Shown here: positions 55,847-64,000 of the stretch, piece after piece | Position numbering within the stretch: position 1 is the first letter of the stretch | How the letters are laid out: every line of letters begins with the position of its first letter | Assembly (NCBI RefSeq): GCF_028683135.1 | Contig: NZ_JAJUBB010000004.1 | Coordinates: 186,001 to 250,000 of the forward strand | Direction: 5' to 3' | Source: Enterovibrio qingdaonensis | Lineage (GTDB): Bacteria > Pseudomonadota > Gammaproteobacteria > Enterobacterales > Vibrionaceae | DNA: 64,000 nucleotides | Position numbers and translations under genes: made by a program | Notes under the pieces: model-generated | Seen by the model: the letters and a program-made list of their open reading frames with translations, nothing else | Database searches by the model: none | What the model was told of the DNA's origin: nothing

Positions 55847-56679
55847 GCTTTTGTCCTCCCCGCAATTAGAGTGAGTGCAAGCAATGTCATCAGGGTTGCG
55901 ACAACGGGTTGGATAAGTGCCCAAGGAGCCTCTCTCCAATAAGGGAGCAGTTCCACCATCATGGAGCCCAATTCAGGTGTTGGCGCGCGAACACCGACAG
56001 AGACAAAACCAAGTGCGGCAATCCCCATCACCACAGCCGCGAACGTCAACGCAAAGGTCGTAGTGAGAACAGGCGCAAGCTCTGGCCAAAGGTGTGTACG
56101 GAAAATATAGAGAGGGCCAAACCCCAGCAGCTTTGAAGCTTCTACGGCGGGTGCCGCTATCTGAGCTCGAACGGTAGCGCGAGTCAGTCTAAATATTTCA
56201 ATCCAGAGTGTCAGCGACAATCCCGCCCAAAATGCCAACGGTTGATTAGGTAAAATTAAACCCGCGATAAGCACAATAAGGAGTGCGGGTATCGCCATCA
56301 CGGAATCCGCCAGAAGTACCAGCAGTCGGTCAATCCATCCTCCACGCCAACTCGCCAAGATACCCAATGCAACACCGATAAAGGCGGCGGTCAGCAAGGT
56401 GGCGAAAGCAATGGTCAGCGACAGACGCAATGCAGCCGACAAACGGGCTGACATTGAACGACCGAGATGATCATAGCCAAACAACATCTCAGCTGAAGGT
56501 GGCTGAAGCGCATTCAACAAGCTTTGTTTGGTTGGATTAACAAGGTTTAGATATGGCTCTGCAAAGGCAAAAATCAGCACAATGGCCAAAAGCGCAACAC
56601 CCAGTAAACGGCCATTCAGTTTACTGGTGAAATAGCGGACGCTTGTGTTCTGTTCAGAGCAATTTGCGTGTGACGTCAT
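55843..56679 (-). CDS. ABC transporter permease (DppC/NikC type)
   Basis: 278 residues with about six membrane helices. The binding-protein-dependent transport EAA-like loop is EASKLLGFGPLYIFRTHLWP. The N-terminal helix plus FGYDHLGRSMSARL is typical of the NikC/DppC subunit. Overlaps both neighbours by four bases (ATGA), so the operon is tightly coupled. Confidence 0.88.
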   Translation of the reverse strand: MTSHANCSEQNTSVRYFTSKLNGRLLGVALLAIVLIFAFAEPYLNLVNPTKQSLLNALQPPSAEMLFGYDHLGRSMSARLSAALRLSLTIAFATLLTAAFIGVALGILASWRGGWIDRLLVLLADSVMAIPALLIVLIAGLILPNQPLAFWAGLSLTLWIEIFRLTRATVRAQIAAPAVEASKLLGFGPLYIFRTHLWPELAPVLTTTFALTFAAVVMGIAALGFVSVGVRAPTPELGSMMVELLPYWREAPWALIQPVVATLMTLLALTLIAGRTKA

Positions 56680-57620
56680 TTGGAAGGAGCCCTTGGGTCA
56701 AGAATGCGGGTGGTGACATCGGCCATGGCATTCACCAACACGAACGCTAACCCCATAACGAGTGCTGTGCCCTGCACCATGGGAACATCTCGATGGAACA
56801 CCGCATGCACCAATGCATGACCAATGCCGGGCCAGCCAAAAATGGTTTCAACCACCACCACACCTTCCATCAACGCCACAAATTGAGCAGCGACTAGCGT
56901 GATGAGCGGGACAGAGATATGGCGTAAGCCATGATGCAACAGCACTTGCCGCTCACTCAGTCCTTTCCAGCGCGCAAAACGCCACCAATCTGAGTTTTTC
57001 GCCTGCACAACCGCTTCACGAGTGATGCGCGTGGTATTCGCAGCCAATCCCATCGCAAGAGTCAGTGCGGGAAGAATGAAATGCTCTGCGTTGCCGTAGC
57101 CTGCGGCAGGAAGCAAACCCAAACCCACCGAAACAACAACGATGAGTCCAAGCCCCAACAGAAACTGTGGCGTGGCTTTAAACATTGCGGCCATAAAAAG
57201 CGTCCCGCGATCCAACCAGCTTCCAGGGTGCAGTCCGGCCCAAATTCCCAACGGAGGGCCAATCAACAGCGAGAGCAGTAGTGCCACGCCTGCCAGTTGG
57301 GCAGTTGCACCAAGTTGATGAACAATTTCCCCCCACACCGATTGACCGGTTACCAATGATTGGCCGAGATTCCCTGTGGAGAGATCTTTCAGCCATCCTA
57401 AGAAAGCTGACACGCCGGAAGGGTCTCCGATTTGTGAACGCACTAACTCAACATTATCAATATTGATGTTGTCATAGCCAAACCTTGCCCCTGCTATCCG
57501 AAATAGCATGTCGCCGGGCAACGCCATCATCATGGCAAAGGTCAACACTCCAACGAGGATGGCCACCACAATGGCTTGAGAAAAGCGCCACATCAGGGCA
57601 TTCAGAATCGGTTTAGTCAA
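56676..57620 (-). CDS. ABC transporter permease (DppB/NikB type)
   Basis: About 314 residues. The start is uncertain: TTG 57620 has GGGGG close upstream and leaves an eight-base gap after the binding-protein gene; a TTG at 57641 would overlap it, and an ATG sits at 57596. Six membrane helices, first one NALMWRFSQAIVVAILVGVL, and the EAA loop WWRFARWKGLSERQVLLHHG. NikB/DppB topology. Works with the next permease to form the pore. Confidence 0.86.
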   Translation of the reverse strand: MTKPILNALMWRFSQAIVVAILVGVLTFAMMMALPGDMLFRIAGARFGYDNINIDNVELVRSQIGDPSGVSAFLGWLKDLSTGNLGQSLVTGQSVWGEIVHQLGATAQLAGVALLLSLLIGPPLGIWAGLHPGSWLDRGTLFMAAMFKATPQFLLGLGLIVVVSVGLGLLPAAGYGNAEHFILPALTLAMGLAANTTRITREAVVQAKNSDWWRFARWKGLSERQVLLHHGLRHISVPLITLVAAQFVALMEGVVVVETIFGWPGIGHALVHAVFHRDVPMVQGTALVMGLAFVLVNAMADVTTRILDPRAPSK

Positions 57621-57628
57621 AACACCCC

Positions 57629-59116
57629 CTATTTCACCCAAGTGATTTCAGACAAACCTATGGTGCGTTCAAAAGGGTCGACCACAACGCCAGAGACTTT
57701 ATCTGTCACGGCCATGTTGAGCTGATACCAGGCAATCGGTAGCACAGGAAGCTCGTCGTGTAACGTCGCGACAAGGTGCTCGCGTGTCCCGTTTGGCGCG
57801 CCACCCGCAGCCATTGCTTTGACCTTTTGGGTAAAATCGTCATTGCGCCATCCCATGGCTCCCCAGTCACCGCCTGGCGCGTAGTCTTGAAGAAGTGTGC
57901 CCACTGGGTTTGGCACTAACGCGAAGTTTCTAGCAAAGAGTGCGGTAGAAAGTGTACCGTTGTTATGCTTGGCAGGAATTTCAGTGTAACTGGTTGAGTT
58001 AATGACAGGCACGGCTCCTACTTCCGCAAACTGTTGTTCAAGGACAGCGGCGACCAGTGGCAGTTCTGGGCGATCGGGGTAAGTAAGGATTTCAATCTCC
58101 ATGGCTTTGCCATCTTTCTCTAAAATCCCATCTGCATTCACATTCCACCCTGCTTTTGCTAAATCCGCTTTTGCTTCTTCCGGGTTGTAAGCCAAAGGGG
58201 CTAATGCGTCGTTGTGCCACGCAGCCATGCTTTTGGGAAACATTTGCGTTGCACCGGTTTCGTAGCGCAATACCGCTTTTGCAATGCCCGCTCTATCTAT
58301 GGCTTTTGAAAGTGCTTTTCGCGTAGCTTGATCGAATATTTCTCCGTTGACCTTGAGCATCAATACGCGTGGAATAGCCGTAGAAACAACGTCGAGATTA
58401 TTCGTGTTTTGCAGTCGATTGAAAGAGGCAGGATCTAGGCTCAAGGTGACATCTGCATCGCCACTTTCCGCCATCAGCGCGCGCGTTTCCGCACGGCTAA
58501 TGCCATGATAGGCCGCTTTGTCTATCACCGCGGACTTCCCCCAATAGTCTTCAAACGCCTCGACGGTCATTTTGATCGGCGGGGAAAACTCGGCCACTTT
58601 GTATGGACCCGTACCCACAACTTCTACGACATTGCCATCCTTAATCGACGAAGGTGAGATGATTGCTGAACGATACTCCACAAGCATGGCAGGTAGCATG
58701 GCGAAAGGCTCTGAAAGCGTAATGGTCACCGTATTGCCTTGGCCTGAAATGTTCTTGATAGGCGTTTTCGCAAGCAGTCCCCCATTGTTTCGAGACCAGT
58801 CTAACGATTGCGCAACCGCATCGCCGTTCATTGGCTGCCCATCATGAAAAAGAACGTTATCTCGCAGCTTAAACGTCCACGTTAACCCGTCTTCAGACAC
58901 CTCCCAAGCATCCGCGAGGCCGGGAATCAACCTGCCATCTGCTTCTGCATCGACAAGCGTCTCTGTTACATCCATTTTGAGCAAAATGCCACCGGAAGTA
59001 ATCGGGTCTTTCCCTTTGAGTTCAAAGGGCGCAACAACATCAAGCACCCCATCCTCAGCATGTACAGACAGCGCGGTAACACCCGCAATTAAGGCAAACG
59101 ATAGTGTCCTTATCAT
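57629..59116 (-). CDS. ABC transporter periplasmic binding protein (NikA/DppA type)
   Basis: 495 residues; of two adjacent ATGs the second has the better distance to AGGAG. Signal peptide ending SVHAEDG. SBP_bac_5 fold: LIPGLADAWEVSEDGLTWTF, LRDNVLFHDGQPM, VEVVGTGPYKV. Such proteins bind oligopeptides, nickel-histidine complexes or opine metallophores (CntA/ZnuD-linked types). The Zur box before the gene favours a zinc complex or metallophore over peptides. First gene of the operon. Confidence 0.86.
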   Translation of the reverse strand: MIRTLSFALIAGVTALSVHAEDGVLDVVAPFELKGKDPITSGGILLKMDVTETLVDAEADGRLIPGLADAWEVSEDGLTWTFKLRDNVLFHDGQPMNGDAVAQSLDWSRNNGGLLAKTPIKNISGQGNTVTITLSEPFAMLPAMLVEYRSAIISPSSIKDGNVVEVVGTGPYKVAEFSPPIKMTVEAFEDYWGKSAVIDKAAYHGISRAETRALMAESGDADVTLSLDPASFNRLQNTNNLDVVSTAIPRVLMLKVNGEIFDQATRKALSKAIDRAGIAKAVLRYETGATQMFPKSMAAWHNDALAPLAYNPEEAKADLAKAGWNVNADGILEKDGKAMEIEILTYPDRPELPLVAAVLEQQFAEVGAVPVINSTSYTEIPAKHNNGTLSTALFARNFALVPNPVGTLLQDYAPGGDWGAMGWRNDDFTQKVKAMAAGGAPNGTREHLVATLHDELPVLPIAWYQLNMAVTDKVSGVVVDPFERTIGLSEITWVK

Positions 59117-59230
59117 CATCCTCTCCTAGTGAATATTTTGAGGTCAGCTAGCGAAAATGGAGGGCAAGACAATCAGGCGCAGATTGGTTAGAGAAGTGTG
59201 GTAAGTGTTGACATGCCTCCATGCATATTT

Positions 59231-59245
59231 TGTTATGTTATAACA
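59231..59245 (-). promoter_or_regulatory. Zur box upstream of the ABC importer operon
   Basis: TGTTATGTTATAACA matches the palindromic Zur operator TGTTATA-n-TATAACA at all but one position. It lies 115 bases before the binding-protein start, a usual operator/promoter distance. Confidence 0.7.
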
Positions 59246-59543
59246 TTGCAATTAGTTGTCAATACCATCTAAAAGCGGCATGATTGCTGTGTTTTGATAA
59301 CGAAAGCTGGCTGACACATTGCCGATGAGTGGCATTTACGTGATGGTTAACGTCGAAAAGGCATTGAACCCAAAAGATATTTTTTCTTTCGCTCACAAAG
59401 CAGTTGAACCGAGTTTGTTTACCCATTCAGCACCAAGGTAAGAAGCTCTAGGCATTGATCATTTTTAAGAATATGTGCGAAATAAATGCGAATAGTGCTT
59501 CGAGCAAGATGAGCAGGTCACCTAGTTCCCTGACGACGGGGGA
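59246..59543. other. 298-bp non-coding region between Zur box and gdhA terminator
   Basis: No frame, repeat or motif supported. A short plus-strand frame beginning near 59455 runs into the gdhA terminator and antisense gdhA and is not a gene. Confidence 0.4.
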
Positions 59544-59571
59544 CAAAAAAGCCACCTTACGGTGGCTTTTT
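59544..59571 (-). terminator. Intrinsic terminator of gdhA
   Basis: Stem AAAAAGCCACC / GGTGGCTTTTT with a four-base loop, T-rich on both strands, 20 bases past the gdhA stop. Confidence 0.9.
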
Positions 59572-59591
59572 GATTTGCCAGAGAACGAAAC

Positions 59592-61279
<1,688 letters not shown>

Positions 61280-61684
61280 TTACGCCAACGGCAAATTACT
61301 CTCAATAAAATCAAACGCACCGTTGTGGACATACACAAGCTTGCAGGTGTCGACGTAATTTACACTGTGAATCTGCCCTTTTCGAATGTAGGCAGTATCG
61401 CCTTGCTTGAAGACTTCGACTGGGCCATCTTTCACCAGTTTTCCATCCTCAACCACATAGAACTGTACCTGCATTTCCCCTTGGCTCATGACCGTCATGT
61501 CGTCACCCGGGTGACAGTGAGGCGGCTCAGACGTGCCAGCATCCCACCCTTCCAGCATCAATTCGACACCGGTAGGATCGGTCGGCAATGTGCCACGGTA
61601 AGTAAAGCCTTCTGGCAAATCCGGCTCTGATTTAAGCTGTTGCCATACTTCGCTGGTTTGCATTGATACTCGATTGCTGGACAT
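61280..61684 (-). CDS. Cupin-domain protein
   Basis: 134 residues from ATG 61684, placed by GGAGG six bases upstream. Single cupin barrel with metal ligands likely in PPHCHPGDDMTVMSQG (His-x-His, Glu/Asp) and QIHSVNYV. No catalytic partner domain or neighbour to suggest a substrate. Probably a small dioxygenase-like or sugar-binding cupin. Confidence 0.75.
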   Translation of the reverse strand: MSSNRVSMQTSEVWQQLKSEPDLPEGFTYRGTLPTDPTGVELMLEGWDAGTSEPPHCHPGDDMTVMSQGEMQVQFYVVEDGKLVKDGPVEVFKQGDTAYIRKGQIHSVNYVDTCKLVYVHNGAFDFIESNLPLA

Positions 61685-61819
61685 GTGAGCCTCCGCGTTA
61701 GGAATCACGTTTTCAAAGTCTGTCGATATCTTACCAGCGGCGCAGCACCAGAGGTTGCGGCAAAAGTGGGAACATACTTTGCACGCGCTGTTGTCGAAAA
61801 GGAATGAAAAGGCCAGCGA

Positions 61820-62296
61820 TTAATCGGTCGGGAGAAGAAAGAAATCAGTGTTTAAATGTATACGGTGAATAAGGTATCCAGACTCAGTTTCTATCAGTAC
61901 TATCATCACGGTGCCGAGCCCATTCTCAAACTCTGCATCAACCTTCAGCGTGACAGTATCAATATCCTCAGTGCTAGAAGAAACGTTTAGCACTTCAGGC
62001 TCATTAAACGCCTTTAGCTCGCCAATTTTTGACATATATGCTGTGATTTTTTGGCCCCTTTCACTGCGAAATGTATCAAGTGCGCCAGGCGTCAATAAAA
62101 ACGCAAATTCATCAAAGTTCCAATTTCCTATCAAAGGCATGCTTTCTGTTACAAAGGGTATTGCTTTTTTCTGTGCTTCCTCGATGCTGATTCTCGACCA
62201 AATTACAAACACCGCGAACAATAAGTAAAGAATACCGAGCGTTATGCCGATAACTTTAAGGGCCTGTCTCACACAACCACCACTGATTAAAAACAT
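61820..62296 (-). CDS. Membrane-anchored protein of unknown function
   Basis: 158 residues at most: a single N-terminal helix (GITLGILYLLFAVFVIWSRI) and about 120 periplasmic residues, mostly strand-like (LNVSSSTEDIDTVTLKVDAE). ATG 62296 has no ribosome site; GTG 62272 with GGTGG close by is an alternative start. I recognise no domain. Single gene. Confidence 0.55.
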   Translation of the reverse strand: MFLISGGCVRQALKVIGITLGILYLLFAVFVIWSRISIEEAQKKAIPFVTESMPLIGNWNFDEFAFLLTPGALDTFRSERGQKITAYMSKIGELKAFNEPEVLNVSSSTEDIDTVTLKVDAEFENGLGTVMIVLIETESGYLIHRIHLNTDFFLLPTD

Positions 62297-62597
62297 CTAA
62301 ATCACGACTAGCCATCTTTCTTTATTATGATTTTTTTCTACTAGCGAGATGTGTCAGCATTGGTAATGTTCGAAACAATCAGCACTGTGTGTAGCGATTA
62401 CTTTGCACGAGATGCCATGAGTAACCGTTGCAAAAAGCAGGAATGCACCAGTGCTATCGACGATTTTCAGTCAGTTACGAAAATTGACGAGGGTGCTCGC
62501 AGTATTGATAAACAGCCTAGATAGAAGATGATACTAGACAAGACTTCGATAGAATTCTCTATACGTGCGGCTGGGTTAACTGCTCAGGAGAAAAGCA
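62297..62597. other. 301-bp divergent intergenic region
   Basis: Lies between the membrane-anchored protein and the secreted esterase, which are divergent. Presumed promoters for both; no motif, repeat or small gene stands out. Confidence 0.4.
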
Positions 62598-63563
62598 ATG
62601 AGAAAAGTTGTCGTCTTATGTTTCATGGTGTTTAGTTTTTTTGTCTCCGCATTGAGTTACGCAAACACATCACGCACTCAGTACATCAAAATCGATGCAC
62701 CAGCGTTAGAAAATAATCTGCTCGAAACACCCACCGAGCAGTTCATTTACGTCGCTTTACCCCCTAGCTATTTCACCTCCGAAAAACGCTATCCCGTCGT
62801 GTATTACTTACATGGTTTCCAAGGTGTCCCGCTTGAAGCCCGCGTCCTTTCAGGAACTAAACTAGATAAGTACTCTGCAGAGAATGACATCCAAGAAATG
62901 ATCATCGTTGGCATCAATGGCGCGAACCAGTTTGGTGGCAGTTTTTTTGTGAATTCACCTGTCACGGGCAACTGGGAAGACTTTGTGACCACCGATGTAC
63001 TCAGTTACATCGATAGCACTTTCAGAACATTAGACTCTGCCCATCACAGGGGGATTGTTGGCTTTTCGATGGGTGGCTTTGCCGCGGTCAACATTGCGTT
63101 TCGACACCCCGATAAATTCAAACACGTATTCTCATTGAGCCCAGGGCTATTTGACCAAAACGGTCTACAAAGCGCAGTGACTCAATGGCGAGAACAAGGT
63201 TGGTTGCCAGTCTTTGATGCCTATGGCGCGGCATTCGCGCCTAACCCTCATAGCAACACGGGAACAATGTGGTATGAATGGGATTCAACCGATCCCACCG
63301 TGGTTGAAAAATGGGAATCTGGCTACGGGGATATCGACGAGAAAGTCGCCGCCTACCTCAAGCAAGAAGAGAAGCTGACCTCTATCTATGTGGAATATGG
63401 AAGTGAAGATGAATTCAAGTGGATTCCAGATGGAAGCCGATATCTGGTGAAAACCCTAAAAGAGAAAGGCATTGAGGTGAGCGAACACGATCATGGAAGC
63501 GGGCATGTGATCACATTCAGACAGGCAGAGCATATCATCGACTTTTTCGGGAAAGCATTTTAG
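62598..63563 (+). CDS. Secreted esterase (PF00756/esterase D-like)
   Basis: 321 residues, CAGGAGAAAAGCA before the ATG. Signal peptide MRKVVVLCFMVFSFFVSALSYA. Alpha/beta hydrolase of the putative-esterase family: VVYYLHGFQG, nucleophile motif GFSMGGFAA, Asp in YVEYGSEDEF, His in HDHGSGHVITF. Related proteins include feruloyl/acetyl esterases and siderophore esterases. Followed by a terminator, so monocistronic. Confidence 0.85.
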   Translation: MRKVVVLCFMVFSFFVSALSYANTSRTQYIKIDAPALENNLLETPTEQFIYVALPPSYFTSEKRYPVVYYLHGFQGVPLEARVLSGTKLDKYSAENDIQEMIIVGINGANQFGGSFFVNSPVTGNWEDFVTTDVLSYIDSTFRTLDSAHHRGIVGFSMGGFAAVNIAFRHPDKFKHVFSLSPGLFDQNGLQSAVTQWREQGWLPVFDAYGAAFAPNPHSNTGTMWYEWDSTDPTVVEKWESGYGDIDEKVAAYLKQEEKLTSIYVEYGSEDEFKWIPDGSRYLVKTLKEKGIEVSEHDHGSGHVITFRQAEHIIDFFGKAF

Positions 63564-63582
63564 ATAAACGCCGAATGACAAA

Positions 63583-63617
63583 CAAAAAAGCCATCACTAG
63601 GATGGCTTTTGTTTTTC
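63583..63617 (+). terminator. Bidirectional terminator after the esterase gene
   Basis: Stem AAAAGCCATC / GATGGCTTTT with a four-base loop, followed by GTTTTT; A-rich on the other side, so it also serves the convergent SDR gene. Confidence 0.85.
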
Positions 63618-63623
63618 TGTCGA

Positions 63624-64000
63624 TTAAGGCTGCTGACGCGTTGCCGTCATCACGATCTCACGCACGCATACATTTTGCGGGAAGCTGTATGCGTAACATA
63701 CTGCGCTGGCGATATCATCCGGTGCCAGTACCCCGCCCATTTCATCTTTCCAGCTATCGTAGCCCGCTTTGATTTCATCGCTGGTGGTGTGTGAAAGCAG
63801 TTCAGTTTCAACCGCACCCGGCGCAATGGTAATCACGCGAACATTGGCATCAGCCACTTCTTCACGGACGTTTTCAGAAATCGCGTGAACCGCAAATTTA
63901 GTACCACAGTAAGCGGCGTGATTCGGGAATGTCTTACGACCTGCCACAGAGCTGATATTAATGATGGTGCCGCCATTGCGCGCTTTCATCGGCTCCAATA
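63624..64000 (-). CDS. Short-chain dehydrogenase/reductase, C-terminal part (cut by window end)
   Basis: The frame stays open to the window edge, so the N-terminal Rossmann GxxxGxG part is missing from view. Visible catalytic set: Ser in IINISSVAGRK, Tyr-x3-Lys in AAYCGTKFA, then PGAVETELLSH. The C-terminus (DIASAVCYAYSFPQNVCVREIVM) matches the YdfG-type classical SDRs that oxidise serine or 3-hydroxy acids. Substrate not assignable from this part. Confidence 0.8.
   Translation of the reverse strand, partial: LEPMKARNGGTIINISSVAGRKTFPNHAAYCGTKFAVHAISENVREEVADANVRVITIAPGAVETELLSHTTSDEIKAGYDSWKDEMGGVLAPDDIASAVCYAYSFPQNVCVREIVMTATRQQP

Overview
The window looks like chromosomal DNA of a marine gammaproteobacterium, most likely a member of the Vibrionaceae. 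The pointers are a LuxN-type quorum-sensing kinase, YbiT, GdhA, PpsA/PpsR and RlmC copies close to the enterobacterial/Vibrio forms, and a PurR-type operator before pyrC. The genus is an inference. Most of the window is ordinary accessory metabolism. Two stretches stand out: a block of unknown-function genes at about 30.0-36.7 kb and a defence island at 46.6-53.7 kb.

Layout. 0-2.6 kb: end of a CHASE2 protein, a small secreted protein and an M48 lipoprotein protease. 2.6-5.9 kb: operon of two glutathionyl-hydroquinone reductases and a questin-oxidase-like protein. 6.0-8.6 kb: a 46-residue His/Trp-rich secreted peptide, then a kexin-like S8 protease with its likely external chaperone. 9.0-15.1 kb: TRAP transporter, hydrolase and CuyA/DcyD-type PLP lyase, with a divergent LysR regulator. 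15-19 kb: rlmC, murQ, and an ammonium transporter with NtrC and sigma-54 signals. 19-23.9 kb: LysE exporter with AraC regulator, a PHB-depolymerase-like esterase, a CE2-like SGNH esterase and a GST. 24-28.4 kb: pyrC, ybiT, a CorC/HlyC-family protein; then a strongly structured intergenic region that may encode a minus-strand small RNA. 28.9-29.9 kb: XRE/2TM regulator and a cupin.

29.9-36.7 kb, all on the minus strand: a NusG/RfaH-like factor, a one-TM protein, a degenerate GH108-like protein, a secreted SNase-like nuclease, a zinc ribbon, four divergent DUF2589-type paralogues and an ECF sigma factor. Two copies of a 23-bp motif lie before two of its transcription units. I know of no function for this set. 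37-46.4 kb: a 2TM protein, an orphan luxN-like kinase gene, an EamA transporter, ada, ppsA and ppsR.

46.6-53.7 kb, minus strand: rdrA-rdrB (RADAR: ATPase plus adenosine deaminase), then a 39-codon ORF and a HAM1/ITPase-fold gene overlapping a SIR2 gene. That last pair matches KomB-KomC of the Kongming system. RADAR makes inosine nucleotides and KomBC responds to dITP, so the island reads as a possible composite in which RdrAB supplies or shares the signal that triggers a SIR2 NADase. This is the most exciting feature of the window.

54.4-59.1 kb: a nickel/peptide-type ABC importer preceded by a near-perfect Zur box, hence probably zinc or metallophore uptake. 59.5-64 kb: gdhA, a cupin, a membrane-anchored protein, a secreted esterase and a truncated SDR gene. 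No tRNA, rRNA, CRISPR array or intact insertion sequence was seen.
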